Made by a program: the position numbers and the translations under genes. Below are positions 21,709 to 32,919 of a stretch of DNA of 64,000 nt, piece after piece; position 1 is the stretch's first letter, and the number at the start of each line of letters is the position of its first letter. The notes under the pieces were generated by a model. The model saw nothing but the letters and a program-made list of their open reading frames with translations, was not told the origin of the DNA and made no database searches. This stretch comes from Paraniabella defluvii (GTDB lineage Bacteria; Bacteroidota; Bacteroidia; Chitinophagales; Chitinophagaceae). The DNA is taken from assembly GCA_019316985.1 (NCBI GenBank), contig CP079215.1, positions 4,092,001-4,156,000 of the forward strand, written 5' to 3'.

Positions 21709-24320
21709 TATGAATCTGGGAAATTTTACAATAAAAGCAGCTGAGGCTTTTCAACAAGCTCAGCAACTCGCATTTAATGCTCAGAACCCTAACATAGAAA
21801 CAGAGCATATTTTAAAAGCGTTATTGGAGCAGGAAGACTCCCCGTAGACTACCTGTTAAAGAAAAATAACGTAACGGTCAACCTGGTTGATAATAAGCTC
21901 AACGAACTAATATCCCGGTTGCCCAAATCGTCGGGCGAGCCGGCACAGCAAATCAGCCGGGACGCTAATAATGTAGTATTGCGTGCAGGTGCCGCTTTAA
22001 AACAGTTTAACGACGAGTTCATTACCCCGAGCATCTGCTCTTAGCGATTGTGGAAGGCAACGACTCGGCAGGAAAATTACTGAAAGATGCAGGTCTTACC
22101 GCTAAGGGGTTGGTTACAGCTATTAAAGAGTTAAGGCAGGGAACTACCGTTTCTTCTCAAACCCAGTCGCAGGAGTTTAACGCATTAAACAAATATGCCA
22201 AAAATTTAAATGAACTGGCCCGCCAGGGTAAACTCGATCCTGTTATTGGGAGAGACGAAGAAATAAGACGCACGCTGCATATTTTAAGTCGCAGAACCAA
22301 GAATAACCCCATTCTGGTAGGTGAGCCTGGCGTAGGTAAAACTGCTATTGCTGAAGGAATTGCCCATCGTATCGTAAATGGTGATGTGCCGGAAAACCTT
22401 AAATCGAAAATAATTTATGCGCTGGATATGGGATTGTTGATAGCCGGCGCTAAGTATAAGGGGAGTTTGAAGAGCGCTTAAAGGGTGTAGTGAAGGAAGT
22501 AAGCGGAAGCGATGGGGAGATTATTTTATTTATAGATGAAATTCATACCCTGGTGGGTGCCGGCGGAGGCGATGGGGCCATGGATGCGGCTAACATATTA
22601 AAACCCGCTCTGGCACGTGGCGAACTAAGGGCCGTAGGTGCTACTACTTTAAATGAGTATCAGAAGTTTTTTGAAAAAGACAAGGCCCTGGAGCGCCGTT
22701 TCCAGAAGGTAATGGTAGACGAGCCTTCGGTGGAAGATGCAATTTCTATTTTGCGGGGATTGAAGGATAAATATGAAACCCACCACCATGTTCGTATAAA
22801 AGATGACGCAATTATTGCTGCCGTAGAGTTATCGAGCAGGTATATTACAGACAGGTTCTTACCGGATAAGGCGATTGACCTTATTGATGAGAGTGCAGCC
22901 AAGCTGAGACTTGAAATGAACTCCATGCCCGAAGAGCTGGATCGGCTCGACAGGCAGATACGGCAGCTGGAGATAGAAAGAGAGGCTATTAAGAGAGAGA
23001 ATGATGAGGAGAAGCTTAAATTGCTTAATACCGAAATAGCTAATCTTTCTGTTGAACGCGACACCTTAAAGGCTAAATGGTCGGAAGAAAAGGAGTTGGT
23101 AGAGCAGATCCAGAGCGCCAAAGCGGGTATCGAGAGCTTAAAAGTTGAAGCAGAGCAGGCGGAACGTAATGGCGATTATGGTAAGGTGGCGGAGATCCGG
23201 TATGGTAAGATAAAGGAAGAAGAGGAGCGCATTGCGAAACTTACAAAAGAGTTGCAGGCCGATAGCGAAAAAGATTGCTTAAAGAGGAAGTTGATGCGGA
23301 AGATATAGCAGAGAGCGTAGCGAAAGCTACCGGGATCCCCGTAAGCAAGATGATGCAAAGCGATAAGGAGAAGCTGCTGCATCTCGAAGAGCACCTACAT
23401 GAAAGAGTGATAGGGCAGGAAGAAGCTATTACTGCAGTTGCAGATGCTATCAGGCGTAGCAGGGCCGGGTTGAGTGATCCTAAAAAACCTATCGGTTCTT
23501 TTATTTTCCTGGGAACTACGGGTGTAGGTAAAACAGAGTTGGCAAAGGCCCTGGCTGAATATCTTTTCGATGACGAAAGTATGATGACCCGTATTGACAT
23601 GAGTGAGTACCAGGAAAAACATACGGTGAGCAGGCTGGTAGGAGCGCCTCCCGGCTATGTGGGATATGATGAGGGTGGCCAGCTCACTGAAGCGGTGCGC
23701 CGTAAGCCATACAGCGTGGTTCTTTTGGATGAGATTGAAAAAGCGCACCCCGATGTATGGAATGTATTGCTGCAGGTACTGGACGACGGAAGGCTGACAG
23801 ATAATAAAGGGCGGGTGGTGAATTTTAAGAACACCATTATTATAATGACCAGCAACATCGGTAGCCACCTGATACAGGAAGCTTTTGAAGACGTTTCGGA
23901 GAGAACGGTAGAAGAGGCCACAGAAAAGGCGAAGGTTCAGGTAATGAGCCTGCTGAGGGAAACAGTGAGGCCGGAGTTCCTGAACAGGGTAGATGAGATC
24001 ATTATGTTCCACCCGTTATTGAAAAGGGACATTGCGGGCATTATTAAAATACAATTGGAAGGTTTAAAAAGCAGGTATTGCAAAACAGTGGTTTGCAGCT
24101 GCACTTCAGTGATTATGCATTAGACTTCCTGGCCGAACAGGGTTTTGACCCTCAATTTGGTGCACGGCCCTTAAAAAGGTTAATACAGAAAGAGATCGTA
24201 AACCAGTTGAGTAAACGGATACTCGCAGGTGATGTAGACAGAAATGTGCCTGTTTTGGTAGATGTTTTTGACAATACGGTAGTGTTCAGGAATGAGACGC
24301 ATGAAAATAAAACTGTATAA
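21709..24320 (+). CDS. clpB: ATP-dependent disaggregase ClpB
   Basis: [20 protein letters not shown] starts the Clp N-domain. AAA module 1 has Walker [10 protein letters not shown] (near 22320) and [17 protein letters not shown]. The coiled-coil M-domain (about 22920-23270) is present, which marks ClpB rather than ClpA or ClpC. Module 2 has GTTGVGKTE (near 23515), and the C-terminal [12 protein letters not shown] follows. Five frameshifts (near 21840, 22028, 22462, 23270 and 24076) each correspond to one missing base in a run of equal bases; correcting them gives about 870 residues, the family norm. The chaperone rescues aggregated proteins with DnaK. Confidence 0.95.
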
Positions 24321-24327
24321 ATAACAT

Positions 24328-24359
24328 CGGGAGCTTCTACAGGAGCTCCTGATTTTTAT
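24328..24359 (+). terminator. Stem-loop terminator after clpB
   Basis: CGGGAGCT and AGCTCCTG pair around an 8-base loop (7 of 8 pairs) and are followed by ATTTTTATT, 8 bases after the clpB stop. Confidence 0.65.
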
Positions 24360-24540
24360 TGGCCTGGCTATTTGCAGGCTTACCGGCTGTGTGTTGTTGT
24401 TATTTTATAGGCATTTTTGTCGATATTTTGAAGAAAAAAATTTGTTAGTTCAAAAAAAAATTATCTTCAACCGCTTTTTAAAATAGCGTAGTTTTTCAGT
24501 AAAAAAGGAAGAAACCTGGCCAAAATAAAATTTAAATTTT

Positions 24541-25077
24541 ATGAGTTTAAAGAAAGATGATGAACCGATAATAGAACCTAAAGATATTTTTGTAGGCAAG
24601 AAAGATGCCCCGGTTATCTTAATGGAATTTGGCGAGTATGAAAGTGAAGACTGTGCTAAAGCAAATGAAATTGTTAAGCAGATTCTTACTGATTATGATG
24701 GGCAGGTTAAATTCAATTTTCGTCACTTTCCGCAAACAAGAATTCATCAACGTAGCTTAAAGGCTGCTGAAGCGGCGATTGCTGCTGCACAGGAAGACAA
24801 ATTCTGGGAAATGCATAATGTGCTTTTCCAGAACAGGAGAAACCTTGGAACAACCAGTTTGAAATTGCACTCAAAAGACGCGGGTGTAAAGAATAAAAAT
24901 TTCCTTGAAGAATTGGTGAACGGAACCTATGGCTGGCAGGTGCAGGATGATCTTAAAGAAGGCTTGGACAGGGGTGTAAAAGAAGTGCCTACCTTCTTTG
25001 TAAACAATGAAGTAGTAAAGGGTAAACCTACCTATGCTTCTTTAAGCGCAGCTATTGATGCCGCATTAAAAAAATAG
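24541..25077 (+). CDS. DsbA-like thioredoxin-fold protein lacking the CxxC motif
   Basis: The protein of 178 residues has the DsbA-family layout. A first beta strand (PVILMEFGEYESEDC) is followed by the helical insert with AAAQEDKFWEMHNVLFQN. The cis-proline region is GVKEVPTFFVNNEVVKG. Where DsbA proteins have CPxC it has SEDC, so the attacking cysteine is missing. There is no signal peptide. After TAG-TAA the same frame stays open to 25152 and encodes a Lys/Ala-rich tail (KAKAAPKKAAASAAKTKK). This looks like a real extension cut off by base losses in two A runs. A redox role is doubtful; a cytoplasmic, possibly nucleic-acid-binding, role is possible. Confidence 0.75.
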   Translation: MSLKKDDEPIIEPKDIFVGKKDAPVILMEFGEYESEDCAKANEIVKQILTDYDGQVKFNFRHFPQTRIHQRSLKAAEAAIAAAQEDKFWEMHNVLFQNRRNLGTTSLKLHSKDAGVKNKNFLEELVNGTYGWQVQDDLKEGLDRGVKEVPTFFVNNEVVKGKPTYASLSAAIDAALKK

Positions 25078-25237
25078 TAAAAAACTGCAGGTTCAAAAGC
25101 TAAAGCAGCACCTAAAAAAGCCGCAGCTTCAGCTGCAAAAACAAAGAAATAAGCATACAGTAATACTACTTATATAGTATATTTTATAAGTGTTTGTTTA
25201 AGTAGTTGTTATATAGCATCATATTTATTATATCTTG

Positions 25238-25275
25238 GCTGAAACCCTTTACTGTAAAGGGTTTCAGCTTTTTAT
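25238..25275 (+). terminator. Strong stem-loop terminator
   Basis: A 14-base perfect stem (GCTGAAACCCTTTA / TAAAGGGTTTCAGC) with a 3-base loop is followed by a T run. It ends the DsbA-like transcription unit. Confidence 0.85.
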
Positions 25276-25568
25276 GCCCTTTTGTATTAAGGCTTTCATA
25301 CATTAAAACCTGTAAACAGAATAATTTTTCAGGAACTTCTTTTTATATTTTTTTGGATTGATTGTTGAATAATTTCGAAAGCATCAAGCGTAGAAATTTG
25401 AATTTCTATATCACGGAAAAAAATGTTTGTGATTATTTTTTTATGTTGAATAAATGTGGATATTCGCCGTCCGTCTTAAAATTTTTTTGTTGTATAGGAG
25501 TTGTGAAATTGATGACGTTTTTGGATGATTTTTTTAAATTGTAGCACCCCAATAAATTCGCTGTTTCA
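25276..25568 (+). other. AT-rich leader before dnaA, no gene seen
   Basis: This stretch is very AT-rich, with long T runs. It has one TGTGGATAT (near 25456), one base off a DnaA box on the minus strand. A 60-codon open frame (25362-25544) has no family resemblance and I do not call it. It may hold the dnaA promoter; evidence for a replication origin is too weak. Confidence 0.3.
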
Positions 25569-26997
25569 ATGGAGAAAAATGCCGACAAAGTTTGGTCGAA
25601 TTGTTTAAAAATTATAAAAGATATAGTAGAATGGCAGCATTACAAAACATGGTTCGAACCCATTAAGGCAATTTCTTTAAAAAGTAATGTATTAGTAATA
25701 CAGGTACCCAGTCAATTCTTTTTGAGTATCTTGAAGAGCATTATGTAAATTTATTGGCAAAAACACTGAAGCGTGAGTTAGGTAAAGACGCCCGGTTGGA
25801 GTACAGGATAATGGTGGATAGCGGTAATAGTAAGAACAAGCCGCTTACAATGGATGTGCCGGGTACGGGTTATAAAACATATTCCAATAACGAAATGGAT
25901 TTTCCGCTCGTGGTTAATAACTCTGTAAAAAATCCCTTTGTCATTCCAGGCATTAAAAGATGCAGATTGATCCGCAGTTGAATGCAAATTATACATTCGA
26001 TGCGTATGTGGAGGAGACAGCAACAGGGTAGCCCGCAGAGCCGGTAAAACCGTGGCCGATAAACCGGGAGCCAATTCTTTCAATCCTCTTGTTGTATACG
26101 GGGAGTAGGTTTGGGAAAAACACATCTGGTGCAGGCAATAGGCAACGAAGTAAAGCGTTTGCACCCTAATAAAATAGTGCTTTACGTAAGCTCCGAAAAG
26201 TTTATTAACCAGTTTATGGACCATAGCCGTAACGGGGCTATTAACGATTTTATACATTTTTATCAATTGATAGATGTGTTGATTGTAGACGATGTACAGT
26301 TCTTCAGTAAAGCAGAAAAATCACAGGATGCCTTTTTGCTATTTTCAACCATTTGCATCAGTCGGGCAAGCAGCTTATTCTTACCTCCGATAAGTCGCCC
26401 AAAGATTTAGACGGGGTGCAGGAGCGTTTGCTAAGCCGTTTCCGGTGGGGGCTAAGTGCTGATCTGCAGATCCCTGATTATGAAACCCGCATTGAGATAC
26501 TGGAGCGGAAGATGAAGGCCGATGGCCTGGATATGCCTAAAGAAGTAGTGAAGTATATTGCTTATAATATTAATAGCAATGTAAGGGAGCTTGAAGGAGC
26601 CCTGATCTCTTTATTGGCACAGTCATCCCTGAACCGCCGCGATATAGACCTGGAGCTGGCTAAAAAAGTATTGCGTAACTTTATTAAGTCATCCAGCAAA
26701 GAAATCACTATCGATACCATTCAAAAAATGGTATGCGATTACTTTGATGTGGCTTACGATAAGCTATTACAAAAAACCCGTAAGCGCGAAATTGTGCAGG
26801 CACGCCAGATTACTATGTATCTTGCCAAAGCCTTTACCAAAAACAGCCTAAAAACCATTGGTGAGCATTTTGGCGGACGTGATCATACCACTGTAATACA
26901 TTCCTGCCAAACGGTTAAAGACCTGATGGATACTGATGCTTTGTTCCGCGAGAATGTGCTGGAGCTACATCAGAAAGTACAGTTGGCTGCAATGTAA
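25569..26997 (+). CDS. dnaA: Chromosomal replication initiator DnaA
   Basis: MEKNADKVWSNCLKIIKDIV starts domain I. Walker A is restored as GGVGLGKTHLVQAIG (near 26105), and DVLIVDDVQFFS is Walker B. The C-terminal domain IV has ARQITMYLAKAF and GGRDHTTVIHSC, the DNA-box-binding signature. Frameshifts near 25725, 25963, 26025, 26100 and 26335 split the gene; correction gives about 475 residues. It binds DnaA boxes and opens the replication origin. As an essential gene it strongly supports the view that the frameshifts in this window are not biological. Confidence 0.95.
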
Positions 26998-27049
26998 AAT
27001 CGCTCAAAAAAACATTTTTGAAGAGCGCGCAATCTTAAAACTTTTCCCT

Positions 27050-27057
27050 TATATTTG
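27050..27057 (+). promoter_or_regulatory. Promoter -7 element of the tRNA gene
   Basis: TATATTTG fits TAnnTTTG exactly and ends 10 bases before the tRNA 5' end, so initiation would fall at or very near the mature end. Confidence 0.5.
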
Positions 27058-27067
27058 CATCCCTTTT

Positions 27068-27159
27068 GGTGAGGTGGATGAGTGGCTGAAATCAGTAGTT
27101 TGCTAAACTGCCGTACGGGTTAAACTGTACCGCGGGTTCGAATCCCGCCCTCACCGCCA
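27068..27159 (+). tRNA. tRNA-Ser (GCT anticodon)
   Basis: The acceptor stem GGTGAGG pairs with CCTCACC, the T-arm GCGGGTTCGAATCCCGC is perfect, and CCA is encoded at 27157-27159. The anticodon GCT lies at 27102-27104 in the loop TTTGCTAA. The long variable arm is typical of serine tRNAs. It reads AGC and AGU codons. Confidence 0.95.
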
Positions 27160-27183
27160 AAAGTTGAAACACTCAATTAGCTC

Positions 27184-27215
27184 AAAAAGCCCGCAAATAA
27201 TATTGCGGGCTTTTT
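27184..27215. terminator. Stem-loop terminator after tRNA-Ser
   Basis: A 13-base perfect stem (AAAAAGCCCGCAA / TTGCGGGCTTTTT) with a 6-base loop ends the tRNA transcript and can also serve the convergent gene. Confidence 0.9.
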
Positions 27216-27263
27216 GATGTTTATAAATGCTTAAGAAGTTGCAGTGACGTTATGTTAAGTGCG

Positions 27264-28323
27264 CTAATTATTCCTGGATATATTGATTTTTAAATATTCC
27301 AGATACTGTACGGTGTGGTCGGTATTCATTTCTACCCATAAAGGTAAATGATCGCTCATCTGGTAGGTTTTGAAGTCGTCAAACTTGTCGCCGGTTGCGT
27401 TGCCGTCATGTTTTTTAATTCTGGTTTCATACGCTTCGTAGGAATTGAAAACAGTTTGGTAGAAATCAAATGTTCCCGCATTTTTAAATGTAATATCATT
27501 AAACCTGTTGTAGTATAAAATCTGGTCATAAATCTTATCACCCTTAACATTAGTTCCCCTGAGGTTACTTTTCAATATTTTTTCCGGTATTTTAAATATG
27601 GACGAGGTGGCTGCTTTGTATGCATCGCTTTCTACATTTTCTATATTAAAATCTCCCACTAAAAATACATTGCTGATAGCTTCTTTATCAACGTAAGATG
27701 TTTTCATGTATTTTACAAGGTCTTTAATTTCGGTAATGCGACGCTTGTACTCAGGCGATGTTTTGGCCGCCTTTCCATAATAAATATGTGCGGTGCAAAT
27801 GTCAAACTTTAGCCATCCTGCCTGGAACCTGATAAGATAAGGTGCGCGGGCGAATTGTTTATCCCCGGCATCGCTTTGCGGTAAGATTACCTGACCCGCA
27901 ATATTTCTAAAAGAAACGGTGCGCTTATCATAAAGAAAGCATAACCGCTCCTTGTTTCCCGATCTGCCCTGTGTAACCAGGCTTGTAAAAATGCCCCAGT
28001 CATTACCAAGAATTTTGCAAACACTATTGATGTCTTTGAGATTGTCCCTTACTTCCTGAATAGCAATTAATCAAACCGGGAAATTATTTCCGCAATGTAA
28101 TACAAGGACTCCACCATACGTCCATGATATTTTGTGTTGCCAAATTCCCGGATATTCCAGGTGCCTAAAATCAGGTTATCAGATAATTTTTTTCAGGAAT
28201 GCCGGAGCTACCCGATAATGCAGCTCTCAACTTGATTATGTTATCGATTACCGATTTGCGATCGCTGTTGTCATTAATAAATAATGGCCTCTCTTTTTGG
28301 GGATTGAGGTAAAAGTAGTTCAT
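27264..28323 (-). CDS. Endonuclease/exonuclease/phosphatase (EEP) family hydrolase
   Basis: MNYFYLNPQKERPLFINDNS is the start. Across several frameshifts (near 28190, 28075, 27960 and 27710) the frame reads GTWNIREFGNTKYHGR, then LIAIQEVRDNL. The long C-terminal part has FLVGDFNIENVESDAY and YQMSDHLPLWVEM. The N at the start, the IQE glutamate, the GDFN pair and the SDH histidine are the EEP metal-site residues, so the enzyme should be active. The restored length is about 353 residues, with no signal peptide seen. The substrate (nucleic acid or phospholipid) is unknown. Confidence 0.8.
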
Positions 28324-28588
28324 GTCTGTTAGTTTTAAGTATAAACCTAACAATAAGCATTGAACTATTCAACGGGAAAAATACCCTTTTCTGTTTTGTT
28401 TTTTTACGGCACTTTTGAGGATGGGGGAAAGCTAACCGGTAATTCGACCATTTAAGTGCTTATTAACGTTAAAAACAGGATTGAATATCAAAACAACGGG
28501 ATTCACAGGAATACAAATAGTGTGACTGCTATTTCCTTTATTCAACTCCGGCAACTCCTTTCTTTTAAACCTGACCGGCCGGAAAAGC

Positions 28589-29754
28589 TTACGGTTCATA
28601 GAGCGCCTTTACTATCTTACTATGTGTTTTTGTTCCGTCTATATCCACCTGTGTGATACGTATATACCAATCGCCTGAGGAGGTGGTTGTAATCTCATTC
28701 GAATTTTTTTACAAGAAACCAATATCATAACACCCCAAACAGCTGCAATGGCAAACAGCTTGCGGTTGTTTTGACATATAAGCAATGCTATTATAAACAT
28801 ACTCAAACATCCTGCGCCGGCCAGGCTCATTTTATCCATATCAAGGCTGAAGCGGTATTGCACGGGTGTGCCTGAATTTATCACGGCGGATTTCAACAGG
28901 CCTATTTCTTTAAACTGCACACCGTCTGTAGAACCTTCTATTATAAACCGGTCGTTATCTTTTTCCGAAAGACTGCTAAAGTTTACGAACAGCGTGTTGT
29001 TTTTAATAGCGGCGGTAATGGGTCCCATTATAACACCTAAAGAGGTTGAAATAGTGGTCAGTTGCATTATTTCAGTATCCTGTAAAGCGCGGTTATAAAT
29101 TCGTACTTCATCAATTTTGCCATTACTATACTCATCCGGTCCACTCAGGCTACGGCCAATGGTATAAGAATTCAAAGGGTCTGGTGTAAAGCCTTCCTGG
29201 TATTTTTTGGAAGATAGTAGTATGCCATCTACGTAGAATTTTACAGAGTCGGTATTATTGTTATACGTAACTGCCAGGTGATGCCATACGTCGAAGTTCC
29301 AGGTATAATCACAACCTATATAATTAGTATTATAGCCCGATTCAAATAATATACCTCCGGAGAACCAGTTGGCTTCTAAAAGGATAGAGCCATAATCTGT
29401 AGCCGGATCGTATTGCTCAAAAACAGAAAAGACATTCCAGTTATTATACCAGTTGTGGATATTGATCCATGCTGCAATAGTAACTTCGCCTGACGTATAA
29501 ATTTTTGATAAAGAAGTGCTGGCTGGTATTTCAATATAAGCGTCTGTGCCATTAAAGCTGTAGGCTTTATCAAAAATGTCTGACCTGTCTGTTGTGAGGG
29601 TGGCGTTGTGTATTATCCCGTTATTGCCATTACCGCTTGCATCATTTGCATTGCCGTTAAAAGGTAAATAAAGTAACAGGCTGTCGTTAATGGATTGCGC
29701 GTGGAGCATTGCCGACAAACAAATACTCATTGCAACAAGAAGTGGTTTTTTCAT
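28589..29754 (-). CDS. Secreted LamG-domain surface protein with membrane-like insert
   Basis: The Met at 29754 gives a clean signal peptide (MKKPLLVAMSICLSAMLHAQ); an in-frame start 33 bases upstream is less likely. LLLYLPFNGNANDASGNGNN and GKIDEVRIYNRALQDTEI are classic LamG (concanavalin-like) motifs. The C-terminal part begins as a fibronectin-like module (FIIEGSTDGVQFKEIG) and, after a frameshift near 28705, ends with WYIRITQVDIDGTKTHSKIV, like many Bacteroidota surface proteins. Between these lie about 50 hydrophobic residues (CLSMFIIALLICQNNRKLF and AIAAVWGVMILVSCKK), which is unusual. It is probably a carbohydrate-binding cell-surface protein. Confidence 0.75.
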
Positions 29755-30083
29755 TATTGTTCTCATTAATTTGTGTTTAAATTTCAAGCAATAGAGTTTA
29801 TATATTGTTGTTTTTCAAGACGGGAAAATTATAACCTGTATCAAATTCCTGCAGTGTATTGATACCGGTTAACCAATGTTTCCTTGGTCTCCGCGTTGCA
29901 GCTGTTGCAACTCGTATCATTTGGGCGGCCTTCAATATTGCTTTCACTACTCAAAAGTGCGTGTATTTAAAGTTGTAGTCAATCGTTAAAAAGATGATTT
30001 TTCTGAAAATCATTAAAAATGATGAGTAGAAAGAGGTGATTGCTGGCTTTAATTTGTACTGTAGAAAAAATGTAATTTAGTAA
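29755..30083. other. Divergent intergenic region, no gene seen
   Basis: This is an AT-rich gap between the LamG gene (minus) and the histidine kinase gene (plus). Both promoters should lie here, but I find no exact TAnnTTTG placed well for either gene. Confidence 0.3.
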
Positions 30084-32012
30084 ATGCAAAAACTATCGCT
30101 TATAATTATCACGCTCTTTGCAGGCTTTTTGGGGCAAGCGCAGCCAGTATCTAATAAAGAAGACTTGCTTCAAATGCTGAAAACGGCAAAAGAGGATACG
30201 GGCAAGGTATTGCTGTATCTGGATATTGGTAACCGGTACGAATCGGTTGATGCACAAATAGCGGGGAAGTATTATCTGCTTGCCGGCGGGCTAAGCAAAC
30301 GCCTGCATTACAAAAGAGGTATAATTAAATTTATATCCAATTATACGGCTATATTGAACGGAAGAGGGACTTTGATAGCGCCCTTTTATTAAACAGGCAA
30401 TCAATTGAAATTGCAAAAGAATTAAATGATAATTTAATAATTGGGAAAACGGCAGCCAATACCGGAAATAGTTTTAGCTACCTGAGTGAATATGATAGCG
30501 CCATTTATTACTATGAAACTGCGGGGAAATATTTTGAAGATATGAACGATGGCTATCTTCTTGCCAGAATGTATGAAATGGAGCAATTGGTGTATGAGAA
30601 AATGGGGCAGTATAAAAAGCGCTTCAGCATGGTGTAAAGGCAGTGACGGAATTAAGGACTTCTGGCGACAGTATGGATTTAAGCAGGAGTTTACTTAATC
30701 TTGGCAACAGCTATCAAAGTAGTGATTTTCCTGATTCTGCGTTGAGCTGTTATAAAGAAGCTTTATTAATTTCTAAAAGATAAGTTACCAGCAGGGACAA
30801 ATTGCTAATCTTTTAGGTATTGGCAATATTTTTTTCATCGCTATAATGCGGATATGATGAAGCCCTACTTTGAAGAAGCCCTTACTTTGGCAAAGCAGTC
30901 AGGCGATCAGCAGGCAGCGTCAATTGCGTTGAGGGGTATGGCATTTTATTATCTTTTAAAAAGGAACTCGACAAGGCTAAAAAGTTTTGTGTAGCGTCTT
31001 TGCAAATGGCCGATAGCGCCGGCACTAAATATGATAAGTATGAGTCCATGCATGCACTATCATCCATACTTTATGCGCAGGGCAATATTATCGATGCAGA
31101 GAGGGTAAAAGATCAAATGAACGAGTTGGAAAACGAAATTAGAGGCGATGAGTTGCAACAAAAAACTATTTTAATTGAAAAGAAATTTGAAACCGGGAAA
31201 AAGGAGGCTCAAATAAAATTACAGCAGGCACAGCTTCAGCAAAAAAACACGCTTAATTATTTGCTGGGCGGCACTGCATTTTCTGCCATTCTTATCGGGT
31301 TTTTTGGGTATCGGAACTATCAGCACCGTCAAAAATTACAACAAGCAAAAATTGATGAATTAGAAACCGAAAAGCAACTTACGGTTACTGAAGCAGTGCT
31401 CAAAGGGGAAGAGCAGGAGCGTACCCGGCTGGCCAAGGATTTACACGATGGATTGGGAGGTATGCTTAGTGGTATAAAGCATTCGTTAAGTAATATAAAA
31501 GAAAATTTAATTGTAACGCCCGATAATATGCAGGCCTTTGAGCGCAGTATTGATATGCTCGACGGCAGTATACGGGAAATGCGCCGTGTGGCGCATAACA
31601 TGATGCCCGAAATATTGCTGAAATATGGTCTTGATACGGCATTGAAAGAATTTTGTGCTGAGGTTGATCTTAGCGGAGCCCTGCACGTACAGTATCAATC
31701 TATTGGTTTGGCTAACAGTACTATTGATCAAACAATTTCGGTAACGATTTACCGTGTTGTTCAGGAGCTGGTGAATAATGTTATCAAGCATGCCGCCGCA
31801 AAAATGTGCTGGTACAGGTGCATTTGTCAGAGCAGTTGATGGCGCTTACGGTTGAAGACGACGGCAAAGGGTTTGATGTAAATGCCCTGCAACAATCGCC
31901 GGGAATAGGTTGGAGTAATATTAAAAACCGCATCGAATTTCTGAAGGGCAGGCTGGATGTACAGTCTGATAAAGATAGTGGTACCTCTGTTTGGATAGAA
32001 GTTAAAGTTTAA
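30084..32012 (+). CDS. TPR-containing sensor histidine kinase (HisKA_3/NarX type)
   Basis: A signal peptide (LIIITLFAGFLGQAQPVSNK) precedes a helical TPR-like sensor part (30150-31000) that is broken by frameshifts near 30375, 30620, 30780, 30830 and 30955. A membrane helix (YLLGGTAFSAILIGFFGYRN) and a coiled coil follow. The kinase core starts with ARLAKDLHDGLGGMLS-type sequence, where the His is the phosphorylated residue. The ATPase part has VQELVNNVIKHAAA and DDGKGFDVNAL. The restored length is about 640 residues. The partner regulator starts 22 bases downstream. Confidence 0.85.
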
Positions 32013-32033
32013 AAAGAATTAAAAAGTATAAGG

Positions 32034-32647
32034 ATGAAAGCCGGTGTATTTATAGTAGATGATCACTATATGGTGATAGAAGGGATCCGCTCCTTATTAC
32101 AAAATGAGGAGGACATTGACTGGCTGGGCCATGCCACCAATGCAGCTTCTTGCCTGGCTTTTTTGAAACAGCAGCAGCCGCATATTATATTAATGGATAT
32201 TAATCTGCCTGATATGAGTGGTACTGATTTATGCAGAACTGTAAAAAGATTATATCCATCTGTTTTTGTATTGGGTTTAAGCACATTTAACCAGCAGGCT
32301 GTAATTCGTAATATGATGGAAAGCGGCGCTTCGGGGTATGTATTGAAAAACGCCGATAAGGAAGAATTAATTGAAGCTATTGAGATGGTGAAATACGGCG
32401 GTACTCATTATAGCCGTGAGGTAGAGGCTGCACTTAAAGACAAACAGAATGCTATGCCTGTAATTACCCGCAGGAAAAGGAAATATTATTGTTGATAGCC
32501 CAGGGGCTTACTAATGCCGAAATAGCCGCAAAATTGTTTATTAGTATACCCACAGTAAATACCCACCGTAAAAGCCTTCTTGAAAAATTTGATGCCAAAA
32601 ATACGGCCACTCTTATTAGCAAAGCCATCCGGCAGGGGCTGGCGTAA
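32034..32647 (+). CDS. NarL/LuxR-type response regulator
   Basis: The receiver domain starts MKAGVFIVDDHYMVIEGIRS, with the phospho-acceptor in IILMDINLPDMSG. After one frameshift near 32478 the LuxR-type helix-turn-helix follows (GLTNAEIAAKLFIS and TVNTHRKSLLEKFDAKN). The restored length is about 204 residues. It is the cognate partner of the upstream kinase. The target genes are unknown; the adjacent LamG gene is a possibility by position only. Confidence 0.9.
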
Positions 32648-32822
32648 CCATATTTAATGCTATATTACTGACACGTACTGAGCAATACAATAGTTGTGGT
32701 AATGACCCGCGGCAGCTTTTATGTTTCGCCGTTGATGCAATTAACGACCTTTAATTTGACCTGATCTGTCTGCCCCCAAAAAAATAAATGAGATAAAAGT
32801 AGCTGGGTTGCTAAAACTAAAA

Positions 32823-32859
32823 ACGGTATAACCAATTCAGAAGGAATTAATTATACCGT
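32823..32859. other. Stem-loop next to the left island repeat
   Basis: ACGGTATAA and TTATACCGT form a 9-base stem. An inner stem AATTC / GAATT sits around AGAAG. It ends 3 bases before the 57-bp repeat. A different stem-loop occupies the same position at the right repeat. Confidence 0.55.
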
Positions 32860-32862
32860 ATC

Positions 32863-32919
32863 AGTCGCCCTGTCGGGACAATTTTCGAACCATTTCTTGG
32901 ATGATTTGAAAAAATTGGT
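32863..32919 (+). repeat. Left copy of the imperfect direct repeat bounding the island (putative att-like site)
   Basis: This 57-bp sequence is repeated at 45860-45915 with one indel and five mismatches. The first 30 bases, which include TGTCGGGACAATTTTCGAAC, are identical apart from the indel. It marks the border between the two-component gene pair and AT-richer accessory DNA that ends in a serine recombinase gene. Confidence 0.7.

Noticed and set aside
23395-24012. 205-codon minus-strand frame inside clpB
   Set aside because: Shadow frame; ClpB motifs on the plus strand are unambiguous.
25362-25544. 60-codon open frame before dnaA
   Set aside because: Low-complexity AT-rich sequence without family resemblance or a clear ribosome binding site.
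25276-25568. Replication origin before dnaA
   Set aside because: Only one imperfect DnaA-box-like site; no cluster of boxes or repeated AT 13-mers.
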